A stretch of 64,000 nucleotides of DNA. It comes from an uncultured Oscillospiraceae bacterium. GTDB lineage: Bacteria; Bacillota; Clostridia; Oscillospirales; Ruminococcaceae. Below are positions 1-7,358 of this stretch, one piece after another; positions within the stretch are counted from its first letter, which is position 1; every line of letters begins with the position of its first letter. The stretch covers positions 186,001-250,000 of the forward strand of contig CAJUHS010000002.1 in assembly GCA_910586535.1 (NCBI GenBank), given 5' to 3'. Position numbers and translations under genes: made by a program. The notes beneath the pieces were generated by a model that was not told where the DNA came from, did not search any database, and saw only the letters and a program-made list of their open reading frames with translations.

Positions 1-275
1 CACAGCAATGTCAGGATATACACCGCGCCGAGAATTATTATATACACAAGAGGCGTATAAATATAGCTTTTTTCGTCGAAACTCAGCGCTTGATTGATAA
101 AATATGTCAGTACGCTCATCAGTGCGGTTATATAGGTCACGCTCAAACCGAATCCAAGCAAGTTTTTACGGCTTCTTGAAACAATTATCAGCGTACTCGT
201 ACCGAGCGCTCCCGAAAATATTATGTTTTCGGCAAATACTGCTGTAAAAGCGGTAAGTATTATATTTTTCAGCAT
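1..275 (-). CDS. rnfA: RnfA-like membrane subunit (partial, C-terminus outside window)
   Basis: Only the first 91 residues are present, because the gene runs off the left edge. The translation begins MLKNIILTAFTAVFAEN and shows alternating hydrophobic segments matching the N-terminal half of RnfA/NqrE. These proteins are integral subunits of Rnf/Nqr complexes, which move electrons between ferredoxin and NAD and pump Na+ or H+. In canonical RnfA a cysteine in the first helix (motif GICP) holds half of an intramembrane 2Fe-2S cluster shared with RnfE. Here the matching stretch reads GTST, so the cysteine at about residue 27 is replaced by serine. The gene starts 19 bases after the rnfE stop and is probably co-transcribed with it. 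Family assignment rests on length, topology and position after rnfE. Whether it is redox-active is doubtful. Confidence 0.72.
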   Translation of the reverse strand, partial: MLKNIILTAFTAVFAENIIFSGALGTSTLIIVSRSRKNLLGFGLSVTYITALMSVLTYFINQALSFDEKSYIYTPLVYIIILGAVYILTLL

Positions 276-294
276 ATCCAATCAAACCGCCTTC

Positions 295-924
295 CTACTT
301 CTGAACCCGCTTTATCAGCAGGAGAATACTTCTGAACAGCGCCGCAAAAAGCCCCAGCAAAATAAATCCGCCGAAAGGATGTTCAAATACCCTGAAGGAC
401 GAGGGCATACCGGTAATTTTCCCGCCTATCGTACCTGAAGCAAGTATCTCACGCACAGCTGAGAAGATCAAAACGGCAGCGTCGTAGCCGATTATACAGA
501 ATATTATGTCAAGAATCATTTTACCTTTTGTTTCCAGAAAAAATATTGACTCCGACCGTGTAACTATAAAGCTGTTCGTTATAAACAGAGGAAAAAATAT
601 CCCTATGGCTTCAACGCCCTCAGGCATGAGGTATTCCAGCAGCATGACCGATGGAACATAAACTACAGCGCCTATAAGCGTATAAAGGATAATTCTTATA
701 GTATAGACAATACTTTTCGGCACAAAGGACGATATCAAAAGAGTAAAAAAAGTTATCAGTGAAAACGCAGCAACCAGCATTACCGCGTCATTGAAATTAT
801 TTGCCAGCACGATAACAGGTGCGATCACCATTCCGCTTACAAGGATCGGATTTTTGTTAATCAGCCCGTTCTTAATAATTTTTTTGAAACTGTTATTATT
901 GTCGTTACCGTTACTCACAATCAA
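295..924 (-). CDS. rnfE: RnfE-like membrane subunit lacking cluster cysteines
   Basis: A 209-residue protein with about six hydrophobic segments, matching RnfE/NqrD in length and in the C-terminal signature AVREILASGTIGG (canonical: REILGAGTIFG). RnfE pairs with RnfA in inverted topology and each normally supplies two cysteines to a 2Fe-2S cluster. Both RnfE cysteines are absent: the LGLCP position reads MVIAP (Ala35) and the VNCII position reads TNSFI (Ser118). The start codon overlaps the rnfD stop as ATGA, so translation is probably coupled. No rnfG lies between rnfD and rnfE, where it normally sits. Family membership is clear. Loss of both ligands argues for a divergent or non-redox variant. 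Confidence 0.8.
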   Translation of the reverse strand: MIVSNGNDNNNSFKKIIKNGLINKNPILVSGMVIAPVIVLANNFNDAVMLVAAFSLITFFTLLISSFVPKSIVYTIRIILYTLIGAVVYVPSVMLLEYLMPEGVEAIGIFFPLFITNSFIVTRSESIFFLETKGKMILDIIFCIIGYDAAVLIFSAVREILASGTIGGKITGMPSSFRVFEHPFGGFILLGLFAALFRSILLLIKRVQK

Positions 925-1946
925 CTCTCCCGTTTATCGTCATTATCAAGCATTTCCAAGGTTTCGCTGATGCTTCCCAAAAGATTGTTTTTGATTTTTT
1001 TTCTGTGTTTTCCGTATCTGCGCTTTTTGAGCATATCCGCAAATGAAAGCGCGCGCCTGTCAAGTTCTATACCTATCGGTGACGACACTATAGACGCGTA
1101 AACTATAGCGTTTTCCGTACCCGAATACTGGCAGAACATTATCATGCAAACGCTTACCGTAAGTCCGTACAAAAACCGGGAACTTGCAGTTTTCGGTATT
1201 ACACTGTAGTCGCAGGAAAGAAATATCATGCCGAAAAGCGTCATTCCTCCCGCAAAAAAGTACAGGACAGACATCGGGTTGAAATTATAGCGTATGAACG
1301 CATACAGCCCCATGACCGCAAGCTCCGTAAAAAAAGCTATAGCGGAAATTGAACGGCGCATCATCAGAAATACTGCCGTCACAGCCAGCAGAACAATAAA
1401 GCCTGTCCCCATTGGGCCGGTAAATCTTCCAACAAGAACGTCTATAAGAGAAACCGACGACGTTCCGGTAAGAATAAAAGTTTTTGTCATAGACTGGCTC
1501 AGAATATCCGACGGTACAACCGACGACATTGGTATATCGGTCAATATCCTCGGATATGTAAGCATATTCTCCGGAAAACAAAGGGAAGCAAACAGAAAGC
1601 CCACCGCAGCAGGATTAAATATTTCGCAGCCGTGACCTCCGAACGCGTGCTTGGCAGCCACAGCTGCAAAAATCGCAGCAGCAGCCGCTTCAAGATACGG
1701 TACAGATGCCGACATCATCAGTCCCAGCGTAAGACCGGTAATCAGCGCTGACAAATCCTTTCTGTCATGCTCTTTTTTCCTTAGCCTGAGACAAATAAGA
1801 TCAGCCGCTACGCTTACAAGCACCGTTACTGCGATCACAACTACCGCTCTGAAACCATAATAGTACACCGATACTATAGCAGCTATCAGCAGTACGATAA
1901 GCATATCAGTCATTATATTAAATTCGGGTTTTCTTTTCAGCTCCAT
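921..1946 (-). CDS. rnfD: RnfD-like membrane subunit
   Basis: A 341-residue polytopic membrane protein of the RnfD/NqrB family. Supporting motifs are DLSALITGLTLGLMM near residue 65, FGGHGCEIFNPAA near 102 (canonical FGGxGxNxxNPA), and about nine hydrophobic segments. RnfD/NqrB normally carries FMN covalently linked to the threonine of an S/T-G-A-T motif, attached by ApbE. The aligned stretch here reads TGTS at residues 160-163, so the acceptor threonine is serine or shifted. A charged tail of about 45 residues follows the last helix. The gene lies 38 bases after rpe, and its ribosome site (GAGGAG) is a little far from the ATG. No rnfC or rnfG is adjacent, so the complex would need partners encoded to the left or elsewhere. 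Confidence 0.8.
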   Translation of the reverse strand: MELKRKPEFNIMTDMLIVLLIAAIVSVYYYGFRAVVVIAVTVLVSVAADLICLRLRKKEHDRKDLSALITGLTLGLMMSASVPYLEAAAAAIFAAVAAKHAFGGHGCEIFNPAAVGFLFASLCFPENMLTYPRILTDIPMSSVVPSDILSQSMTKTFILTGTSSVSLIDVLVGRFTGPMGTGFIVLLAVTAVFLMMRRSISAIAFFTELAVMGLYAFIRYNFNPMSVLYFFAGGMTLFGMIFLSCDYSVIPKTASSRFLYGLTVSVCMIMFCQYSGTENAIVYASIVSSPIGIELDRRALSFADMLKKRRYGKHRKKIKNNLLGSISETLEMLDNDDKRES

Positions 1947-1984
1947 AAAGTCAAGAAGCTCCTCGTTCGTAATTTTATGTAATT

Positions 1985-2626
1985 TCAGTACAGCAGACTT
2001 TTTACAGCAGCCGCCATATCCAGAGCCTTAAACAGATACGAACCTGCGACAAGTATATCCGCGCCTGAATTTTTCACAAGCTCCGCAGTACTTCCGTTTA
2101 TCCCTCCGTCGACTTCTATGGGAACCGCCCTGCCGCCGATAAGCTTTCGGGCTTCCTCTATCTTCGCTGGCATATTTGGCATAAAGCCCTGCCCCCCGAA
2201 GCCCGGCTCTACCGTCATTACCAAAAGCATATCTATTACGTCGATATACTTTTCCGCCGCAGATACAGGAGTTTTCGGCTTTATTGCAAGTCCTGCCTTT
2301 TTCCCTAAAGAATGTATTTTCTCAATTGTTTCGGCAGTATCCGATCCGGACTCGAGATGAACTGTTATGATATCCGCACCTTTTTCGGCAAATCTTTCAA
2401 CGTACCTTAATGGATCTGTTATCATAAGATGAACGTCCAGTCCGGCTTTTGCCGCGTCTGCAACCGCTTTCAGAACCGGCAGACCATAGCTTATATTTGG
2501 TACGAAAACGCCGTCCATAACATCAAAATGAATATAGCGGCAGCCCGCGTCCTCAGCTCTTTTTATCTCGCTTCCAAGGTTTAGAAAATCGGCGCTTAAA
2601 ATAGAAGCCGATACAATTTTTTCCAC
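1985..2626 (-). CDS. rpe: Ribulose-phosphate 3-epimerase
   Basis: Interconverts ribulose 5-phosphate and xylulose 5-phosphate in the pentose phosphate pathway (cytosolic TIM barrel). Motifs seen are SASILSADF at the N-terminus, HFDVMDGVFVPN (metal and catalytic residues), HLMI, MTVEPGFGGQGF and EVDGGIN. The GTG at position 2626 is chosen as start because GGAGGG lies seven bases upstream. The reading frame stays open for 18 more codons to an ATG, but that has no ribosome site and would add a non-conserved tail. The product is 213 residues, close to the family norm of 215-225. The gene is first in a unit with the Rnf-like genes. Confidence 0.93.
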   Translation of the reverse strand: MEKIVSASILSADFLNLGSEIKRAEDAGCRYIHFDVMDGVFVPNISYGLPVLKAVADAAKAGLDVHLMITDPLRYVERFAEKGADIITVHLESGSDTAETIEKIHSLGKKAGLAIKPKTPVSAAEKYIDVIDMLLVMTVEPGFGGQGFMPNMPAKIEEARKLIGGRAVPIEVDGGINGSTAELVKNSGADILVAGSYLFKALDMAAAVKSLLY

Positions 2627-2772
2627 AGGATGACCCTCCAAAATGAGCGTGTGTAATTGAAGTTCCCGAATCCCTGTCAAATTACATACGAAAGGTTAAG
2701 AAACAACCGCGTATGACAAAACTTTTACGTAAATTTCGACAGTATACCAGTATAAAAACTACACCTCATTAT

Positions 2773-2807
2773 ATTATATTATATTTTCCGAAAAAAATCA
2801 AGGTCAA
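2773..2807 (-). promoter_or_regulatory. Predicted sigma-A promoter of rpe
   Basis: Read on the minus strand, TTGATT (2796-2801) lies 17 bases before TATAAT (2773-2778). An alternative pairing is TTGACC (2802-2807) with the second TATAAT (2778-2783), at 18 bases. The -35 region overlaps the terminator of the upstream DHHW gene. It lies about 150 bases before the rpe GTG. Confidence 0.65.
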
Positions 2808-2831
2808 ATGCCAAAAAATTGACATTTGACC
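2790..2831 (-). terminator. Rho-independent terminator after the DHHW gene
   Basis: On the minus strand GGTCAAATG and CATTTGACC (2823-2831 and 2802-2810) form a 9-bp stem, with further A/T pairing in the loop. TTGATTTTTTTC follows. It ends the long alaS-to-DHHW transcript and abuts the rpe promoter. Confidence 0.65.
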
Positions 2832-2932
2832 AAAATCTATAATATACGGACACATCAAGGTACGCTTTTACGCCGAAGCTCCCCTACGGGTATGCGTCTG
2901 CTTCCGATTGGATACCGCGCATACCACTTCAG

Positions 2933-2972
2933 CCGCATAAACCGTTATTGCCCGTTAATTCAGTTTATGCGG
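2933..2972. other. 10-bp inverted repeat next to the DHHW stop codon
   Basis: CCGCATAAAC (2933-2942) and GTTTATGCGG (2963-2972) are perfect inverted repeats with a 20-base loop, 15 bases beyond the DHHW stop. On the plus strand TTTTGT follows; on the minus strand there is no clear T-run. It may be an RNA-stabilising hairpin or an auxiliary terminator. The remaining bases between 2640 and 2980 show nothing else recognisable. Confidence 0.45.
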
Positions 2973-2986
2973 TTTTGTAAAATCGG

Positions 2987-4138
2987 TTAATCGTAGGCAA
3001 GCTTTCGCAGGTCTGTGTCCGATATAAATGACGAAGCATTATAAAGGAAAAGCACCTGATCGTAATCCTCGGGATTCAGAAGCTGCTTATAGGATATCTG
3101 AATATATCTCAGGTCAATAAGCGTGATCTCCGAGTAGTGCTCGGTCAAAAACGGAGCGTAACAGTGCGCGTAGGAATCCTTTATAACCAGCAGCTTTCCG
3201 CCCTCGTTACCCGACTTTATTGTAACTATCGGCGCGTTTGTTCCAAGAAATGCAGCATATTTATCCTTTACGCTAAGATAATCACGGAAATACATACTGT
3301 CATATAGCTGCGGCTCTTCTCCGTACATGGTTGTAACGGCTACCTCACGAACATTTTCTCCGGCAGTCGGGTGCCAGATATCAATGGTATCATTTTCCAC
3401 CTTATCATACAACGCTTTAGAATAAAACGTTCCCTGAAATTCGTCTGATGCGTGTTCTATATCGTATTTATCCTCGGACAGCGGAGTATAGCCCATTTTC
3501 TTTCCTGCTGCAGCGTAAGCAAGGTATGCGCCGCGTGTCGTCCAGTGGTGATCGGTGCGATAATAGATATACTGATACTTATTTGACTCCATAACAGGAT
3601 AAACATCAAGAGTGGTGATACCCTTGCCGAAGCTTCGGTAAACATAGTTTATAACGTCCCTTTGGTTAGGATTCGGAGCATTTTTGGACAGCTCGTCGGC
3701 GTAAATTTCCGCAGACGTGGGTACTATCATAAAAAACACGGGAACGTCGTTTTCTGAAGCAAATTTATTTACCGCATTAACGCTTTTATCAATGGAATTG
3801 TAATCTGGTTCGGCTATGTGTTCCACAAGACGGTTCTTTAAAATATAGATCCCATTGCGCTCACGCTTTCCCAAAGACGTTTCAAGCACGGTCTTGGACC
3901 TTATCCAGCTTGTCCGCCCGACAAAATGGTCTGAAATATATGTCTCCAGATCGTTCATATATTTTCTGTTAAACACGGTTTTCGCAGATATGCTCGGCAT
4001 TTTCTGCAAAGGCTTGTTCTCCATTTCGGAACGCTCCTTCTTCGGCAGTAAAGTCGTCGCCACGGGAAGCGTTATCAATAAGGAAAAAAATACTACACAG
4101 TTTATTAAACTTGAAATATTAAGCTTAAGCTTTTTCAT
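2987..4138 (-). CDS. DHHW-motif secreted/membrane-anchored SGNH-like protein
   Basis: A 383-residue protein with an N-terminal membrane anchor (residues 9-30), then an extracytoplasmic domain. It contains the signature YYRTDHHWTTRGAYLAY (DHHW motif) near residue 195 and VIKDSYAH near residue 315. These are the two halves of an AlgJ/AlgX/DltD-like SGNH hydrolase fold, in which Asp and His form the catalytic set and the Ser of DSY is the nucleophile. Such proteins partner MBOAT acyltransferases to acetylate surface polysaccharides. The MBOAT gene lies immediately upstream (24-base gap), so the pair probably O-acetylates an exopolysaccharide or wall polymer. The substrate cannot be told from sequence. 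It is the last gene of the minus-strand train. Confidence 0.85.
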   Translation of the reverse strand: MKKLKLNISSLINCVVFFSLLITLPVATTLLPKKERSEMENKPLQKMPSISAKTVFNRKYMNDLETYISDHFVGRTSWIRSKTVLETSLGKRERNGIYILKNRLVEHIAEPDYNSIDKSVNAVNKFASENDVPVFFMIVPTSAEIYADELSKNAPNPNQRDVINYVYRSFGKGITTLDVYPVMESNKYQYIYYRTDHHWTTRGAYLAYAAAGKKMGYTPLSEDKYDIEHASDEFQGTFYSKALYDKVENDTIDIWHPTAGENVREVAVTTMYGEEPQLYDSMYFRDYLSVKDKYAAFLGTNAPIVTIKSGNEGGKLLVIKDSYAHCYAPFLTEHYSEITLIDLRYIQISYKQLLNPEDYDQVLFLYNASSFISDTDLRKLAYD

Positions 4139-4162
4139 CGGTTTATCCTTTCTGTCCGTACA

Positions 4163-5662
4163 TTAAAATCTGAAGTACAGGAACGGATTATAGGTGGCGT
4201 CCACAAGGTAAGAGGTACACAAAAGCAACACGGCTGCCGTCACTGCGGGAGTTACGCCAGCATAAAGCTTGCCTTTTTTCTTTTTGAAAGCCGCCGCAAG
4301 CTTTCCGAACAGGTCGGTGGAAGCAAATATGCACAGCAGGAAAATAACAATATTTGAAGCCATATAGTACGCTGCCGTACTGTCCCCAAGACCGTTTCCG
4401 CCGAACATTGCTTTAAAGAACTGTCCTGCATCGGAAAGAGTGTTCGTATCGAAAAGCACCCAGCCAAACACAACAATAAGAAATGTGTAAAGTCCGCTGA
4501 CAACTGAGGGAAGCTTTTTAAGCACGTTTCCCCAGCCGAGGCGCTCAATAACGATAAGCACACCGAAATAGAGCCCCCACAGGATAAAGTTCCAGCTTGC
4601 ACCGTGCCACAGACCAGTAAGTCCCCACACGATAAGAAGATTGCGGATAGTTTTGCCATGACCCTTTCTATTGCCGCCCAATGGAATGTAGACGTACTCC
4701 CTGAACCATGTGCCCAGCGTAATATGCCATCTGCGCCAGAACTCGCTTACACTACGGGACAGATACGGGTGATCGAAGTTTTTAGGAAAATTGAAACCGA
4801 GCATTTTACCCAGTCCAACCGCCATGTCGGAGTACCCCGAAAAGTCAAAATATATCTGGAAAGTAAATGCCAGTATGCCTATCCAAGCGGTCGCCGCGCT
4901 TATTTCCCTATAATCCATGGCTTTTATCTGAGTCCAGATAATGCCGATATTGTTGGCAAGAAGTACCTTTTTTGCAAGTCCCTTGACAAAAAAACAAATG
5001 CCCTCGCTTATTTTGTTAATGTTTACAGTCCGCTCGTCAAGCTCGGCGGCAACGTCCTCATAGCGGACGATAGGTCCCGCAACTATCTGGGGAAAAAGCG
5101 TTACATACGAAGTAAAGCCTATAAAGCTTTTCTGCACCTTGATATTACGCAGGTACAGGTCTATCGTATAGGACATTGACTGAAAGGTATAAAACGATAT
5201 GCCGATAGGCAAAGCCACGCGGCTTTCACTCAGACCGAAATTGTACACATCGTTTATTGCACGGTTTGCAAGTATCACGGGATTGGTTATATCAGAGCGG
5301 AAAATGACGTTCACAGTGTCTATAATAAAGTCGCTGTACTTAAATACCGCCAGCAGACCAACGTTCATGCATACTGACACAATAAGGCAAAGTCTGCGCT
5401 TGGCGGGACTGTCGTCATATTTTGCCATAAACCGTCCAGCGGTATAGTCTATCAGCGTGGAGAACAGCATTAAAATCACATAAAAGGGTTCTCCCCAGGC
5501 GTAAAAGAAAAATCCCGACAAAAGTATCAGAAGATTTCTGGCGGGAATAACCAAATGCCTGTCACCGCCCAGCGGAACGGTTATCCTGTTTGGCAGAAAA
5601 ATATACACTATCAATACCACAGGCAAAAAATAATATAAAAATGTAAGACTTGAAAATACCAT
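4163..5662 (-). CDS. MBOAT family O-acyltransferase (AlgI/DltB-like)
   Basis: A 499-residue polytopic membrane protein. Motifs seen are FPQIVAGPIVRYED near residue 190, FWRRWHITLGTWFREYVY near residue 310 and LWHGASWNFILWG near residue 353. The last holds the catalytic histidine of membrane-bound O-acyltransferases. AlgI-type members pass an acetyl group across the membrane to an extracytoplasmic partner that modifies a polysaccharide. The adjacent DHHW protein fits that partner. The gene starts two bases after the rnmV stop, and GGAGG precedes the ATG. Length is normal for AlgI-like proteins. A teichoic acid D-alanylation role is less likely, since no dltA or dltC is nearby. Confidence 0.92.
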   Translation of the reverse strand: MVFSSLTFLYYFLPVVLIVYIFLPNRITVPLGGDRHLVIPARNLLILLSGFFFYAWGEPFYVILMLFSTLIDYTAGRFMAKYDDSPAKRRLCLIVSVCMNVGLLAVFKYSDFIIDTVNVIFRSDITNPVILANRAINDVYNFGLSESRVALPIGISFYTFQSMSYTIDLYLRNIKVQKSFIGFTSYVTLFPQIVAGPIVRYEDVAAELDERTVNINKISEGICFFVKGLAKKVLLANNIGIIWTQIKAMDYREISAATAWIGILAFTFQIYFDFSGYSDMAVGLGKMLGFNFPKNFDHPYLSRSVSEFWRRWHITLGTWFREYVYIPLGGNRKGHGKTIRNLLIVWGLTGLWHGASWNFILWGLYFGVLIVIERLGWGNVLKKLPSVVSGLYTFLIVVFGWVLFDTNTLSDAGQFFKAMFGGNGLGDSTAAYYMASNIVIFLLCIFASTDLFGKLAAAFKKKKGKLYAGVTPAVTAAVLLLCTSYLVDATYNPFLYFRF

Positions 5663-5664
5663 TT

Positions 5665-6273
5665 TTAGGAATGCTCCTCCCTGCTGTTTATTTTTTCGGC
5701 AAGCTTAAAAAACTCCTGCCTGCCCATCATTGTATTAAGTATAGAAACCATCCCCGAAGCTGTCAGAAGCTCCGGAAGCTTCAGTTCCGCAAGAAACTTT
5801 TTTCTCATTTCCGAGGAATTTTTCCCGCCGCTCAGACCGCATTCATACAAATCGAGCTTGGTTATCGGTTCACATACGGACTGTTCACCGTTCTCCTCGG
5901 CAATAACCCCGGCCTTTCGGAAAGCTTCAAGAAGCACAGCTTTTTCCATACCCTCAACGCCAAGCTTTCCCTCTTTTGAGGGAACGGTCTTGCGCTTTTC
6001 CTTTCCAAAAATATCGGGAACGTAGACGTTCAGTATCTCTCCATTTCCGACTGCGCCTTTGAGAAAAGACCGTATTTTAAAGCCCGCAGCATCCGAATCG
6101 GTAAGAATTATTATTCCCGAAGTTTCCGCAAAATATCTTATAAGTTCAAGAGTTTCTCTGTTTTTGAACACATTGAAGCCGTTTGTGGGTATTATCACTC
6201 CGTCTATCACCGATGAAAGCTTTATTTTGTCGTACTTACCTTCGACTATAACCGCTTGTTTTACGCAAAGCAT
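5665..6273 (-). CDS. rnmV: Ribonuclease M5-like Toprim protein
   Basis: A 202-residue protein with a Toprim fold: VEGKYDK at residues 10-16 (catalytic Glu) and ILTDSDAAG near residue 57 (acidic metal site). It also has the RNase M5 C-terminal region, recognisable from LGVEGMEKA and LDLYECGLSGG. RNase M5 matures the 5S rRNA termini in low-GC Gram-positives. The family is usually 180-190 residues, so this is slightly long. The ribosome site before the ATG is weak. It follows holA by 22 bases. Another Toprim function cannot be excluded, but the C-terminal match makes RNase M5 the best call. Confidence 0.8.
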   Translation of the reverse strand: MLCVKQAVIVEGKYDKIKLSSVIDGVIIPTNGFNVFKNRETLELIRYFAETSGIIILTDSDAAGFKIRSFLKGAVGNGEILNVYVPDIFGKEKRKTVPSKEGKLGVEGMEKAVLLEAFRKAGVIAEENGEQSVCEPITKLDLYECGLSGGKNSSEMRKKFLAELKLPELLTASGMVSILNTMMGRQEFFKLAEKINSREEHS

Positions 6274-6295
6274 ATTTGTCTTTACACGCCTTTCC

Positions 6296-7345
6296 TTAGT
6301 TCCTGAATTTCAGCATTCTGACTATTGCTTCCTCAAGCAGTATCATCGGGTCAGTTTTCATGGACTTCATGGCGATATCGGTTTCCGCAAGGACTCTTAC
6401 GCACATTCTCAAGTGCGGCATGGATAGCTTCTGAACGTCCCGAAAAGCGTTGTCCACACGGAATCCCATATTTTTCGGATAGCCGAAATCCTCCTTAACG
6501 TCAGCGGCAGTCTTACGACAGGATATCGCCGCTCTTGCACGGTAAAGGTCAAGCATATTTCCGGTTATGGAATATAAAATAATTATTGACTCCGTTTTTT
6601 CCTGAGCAAGGTCGCCGAACAAACGCATTGCGGCTTTAGCGTCCATGCGGGTTATGGCGCGGGCAAGATCGAACGTTGTGGTCTCTATCTGCCTTGGGGA
6701 CAGCGCCTTTATCATATCAACAGTTATCTCATTTCCCGATGCATATGCGGTGAGCTTTTCTATCTCGTTTTCGATCATCAGAGTATTGCAGGAGCACTGC
6801 TCCGCCAGAAAAGCAGCTGCGTCACGGGAAATACCGCAGCCCTCCTTGGAAACTCCCGCCATTATCTCCTTAGTGAGAACGGCAGGGGTTTTCAAAGCAA
6901 AGTTGCAGACTCCCCCGTTTTTTCCCGCAGCGTCCATAAGCTTTTTATTTTTTGCCGTGGGAAACTTTTTTCCGTCTGTAACATCTACCGAAGTGTAGTA
7001 AAATATCAGAACTGTGGTTTCGGGAAGATCGGCTGTTATATCTGTAATACGCTTCAGAATATCTGCGGACAGTCCCTCCGCGTTCATGTCGCAGACCGTA
7101 CAGCATACGTATTCCGCAAAAACAGGAAGAGCCTCACAGGCGTCGGAAAATTCGTCGATATCAAAATTTTTTCCGTCAAAAGCATGAAGATTGTAGGTCT
7201 CTTCCTCTTTTTTGACAGCTTTTGAAACTATAGCCTTGGTATACTTTTCCACTGCGGCAATGTCCCTGCCGTAAAAATAATATACTTTCGCAAAGCTTTT
7301 ATTTTTTATTGCAAGCTTAAGATCGCTTTCCGTTACAACAGCCAT
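6296..7345 (-). CDS. holA: DNA polymerase III subunit delta
   Basis: A 349-residue clamp-loader subunit that opens the beta sliding clamp during DNA replication. It shows the typical N-terminal region (YYFYGRDIAAVEKYTKAI), the central AFLAEQCSCNTLMIENEIEKLTAY segment and the C-terminal helical region with FRDVQKLSMPHLRMC. The length matches Firmicute HolA (about 340). It is preceded by AAAGGAG eight bases before the ATG and follows comEC by 13 bases. The arrangement comEC-holA is widely conserved in Firmicutes, which supports both calls. Confidence 0.9.
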   Translation of the reverse strand: MAVVTESDLKLAIKNKSFAKVYYFYGRDIAAVEKYTKAIVSKAVKKEEETYNLHAFDGKNFDIDEFSDACEALPVFAEYVCCTVCDMNAEGLSADILKRITDITADLPETTVLIFYYTSVDVTDGKKFPTAKNKKLMDAAGKNGGVCNFALKTPAVLTKEIMAGVSKEGCGISRDAAAFLAEQCSCNTLMIENEIEKLTAYASGNEITVDMIKALSPRQIETTTFDLARAITRMDAKAAMRLFGDLAQEKTESIIILYSITGNMLDLYRARAAISCRKTAADVKEDFGYPKNMGFRVDNAFRDVQKLSMPHLRMCVRVLAETDIAMKSMKTDPMILLEEAIVRMLKFRN

Positions 7346-7358
7346 ACCGCAGCTCCTT

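Noticed and set aside
2802..2831. Palindrome near 2.8 kb considered as a regulator operator for rpe
   Set aside because: A T-run follows it on the minus strand just downstream of the DHHW gene, so a terminator explains it better.
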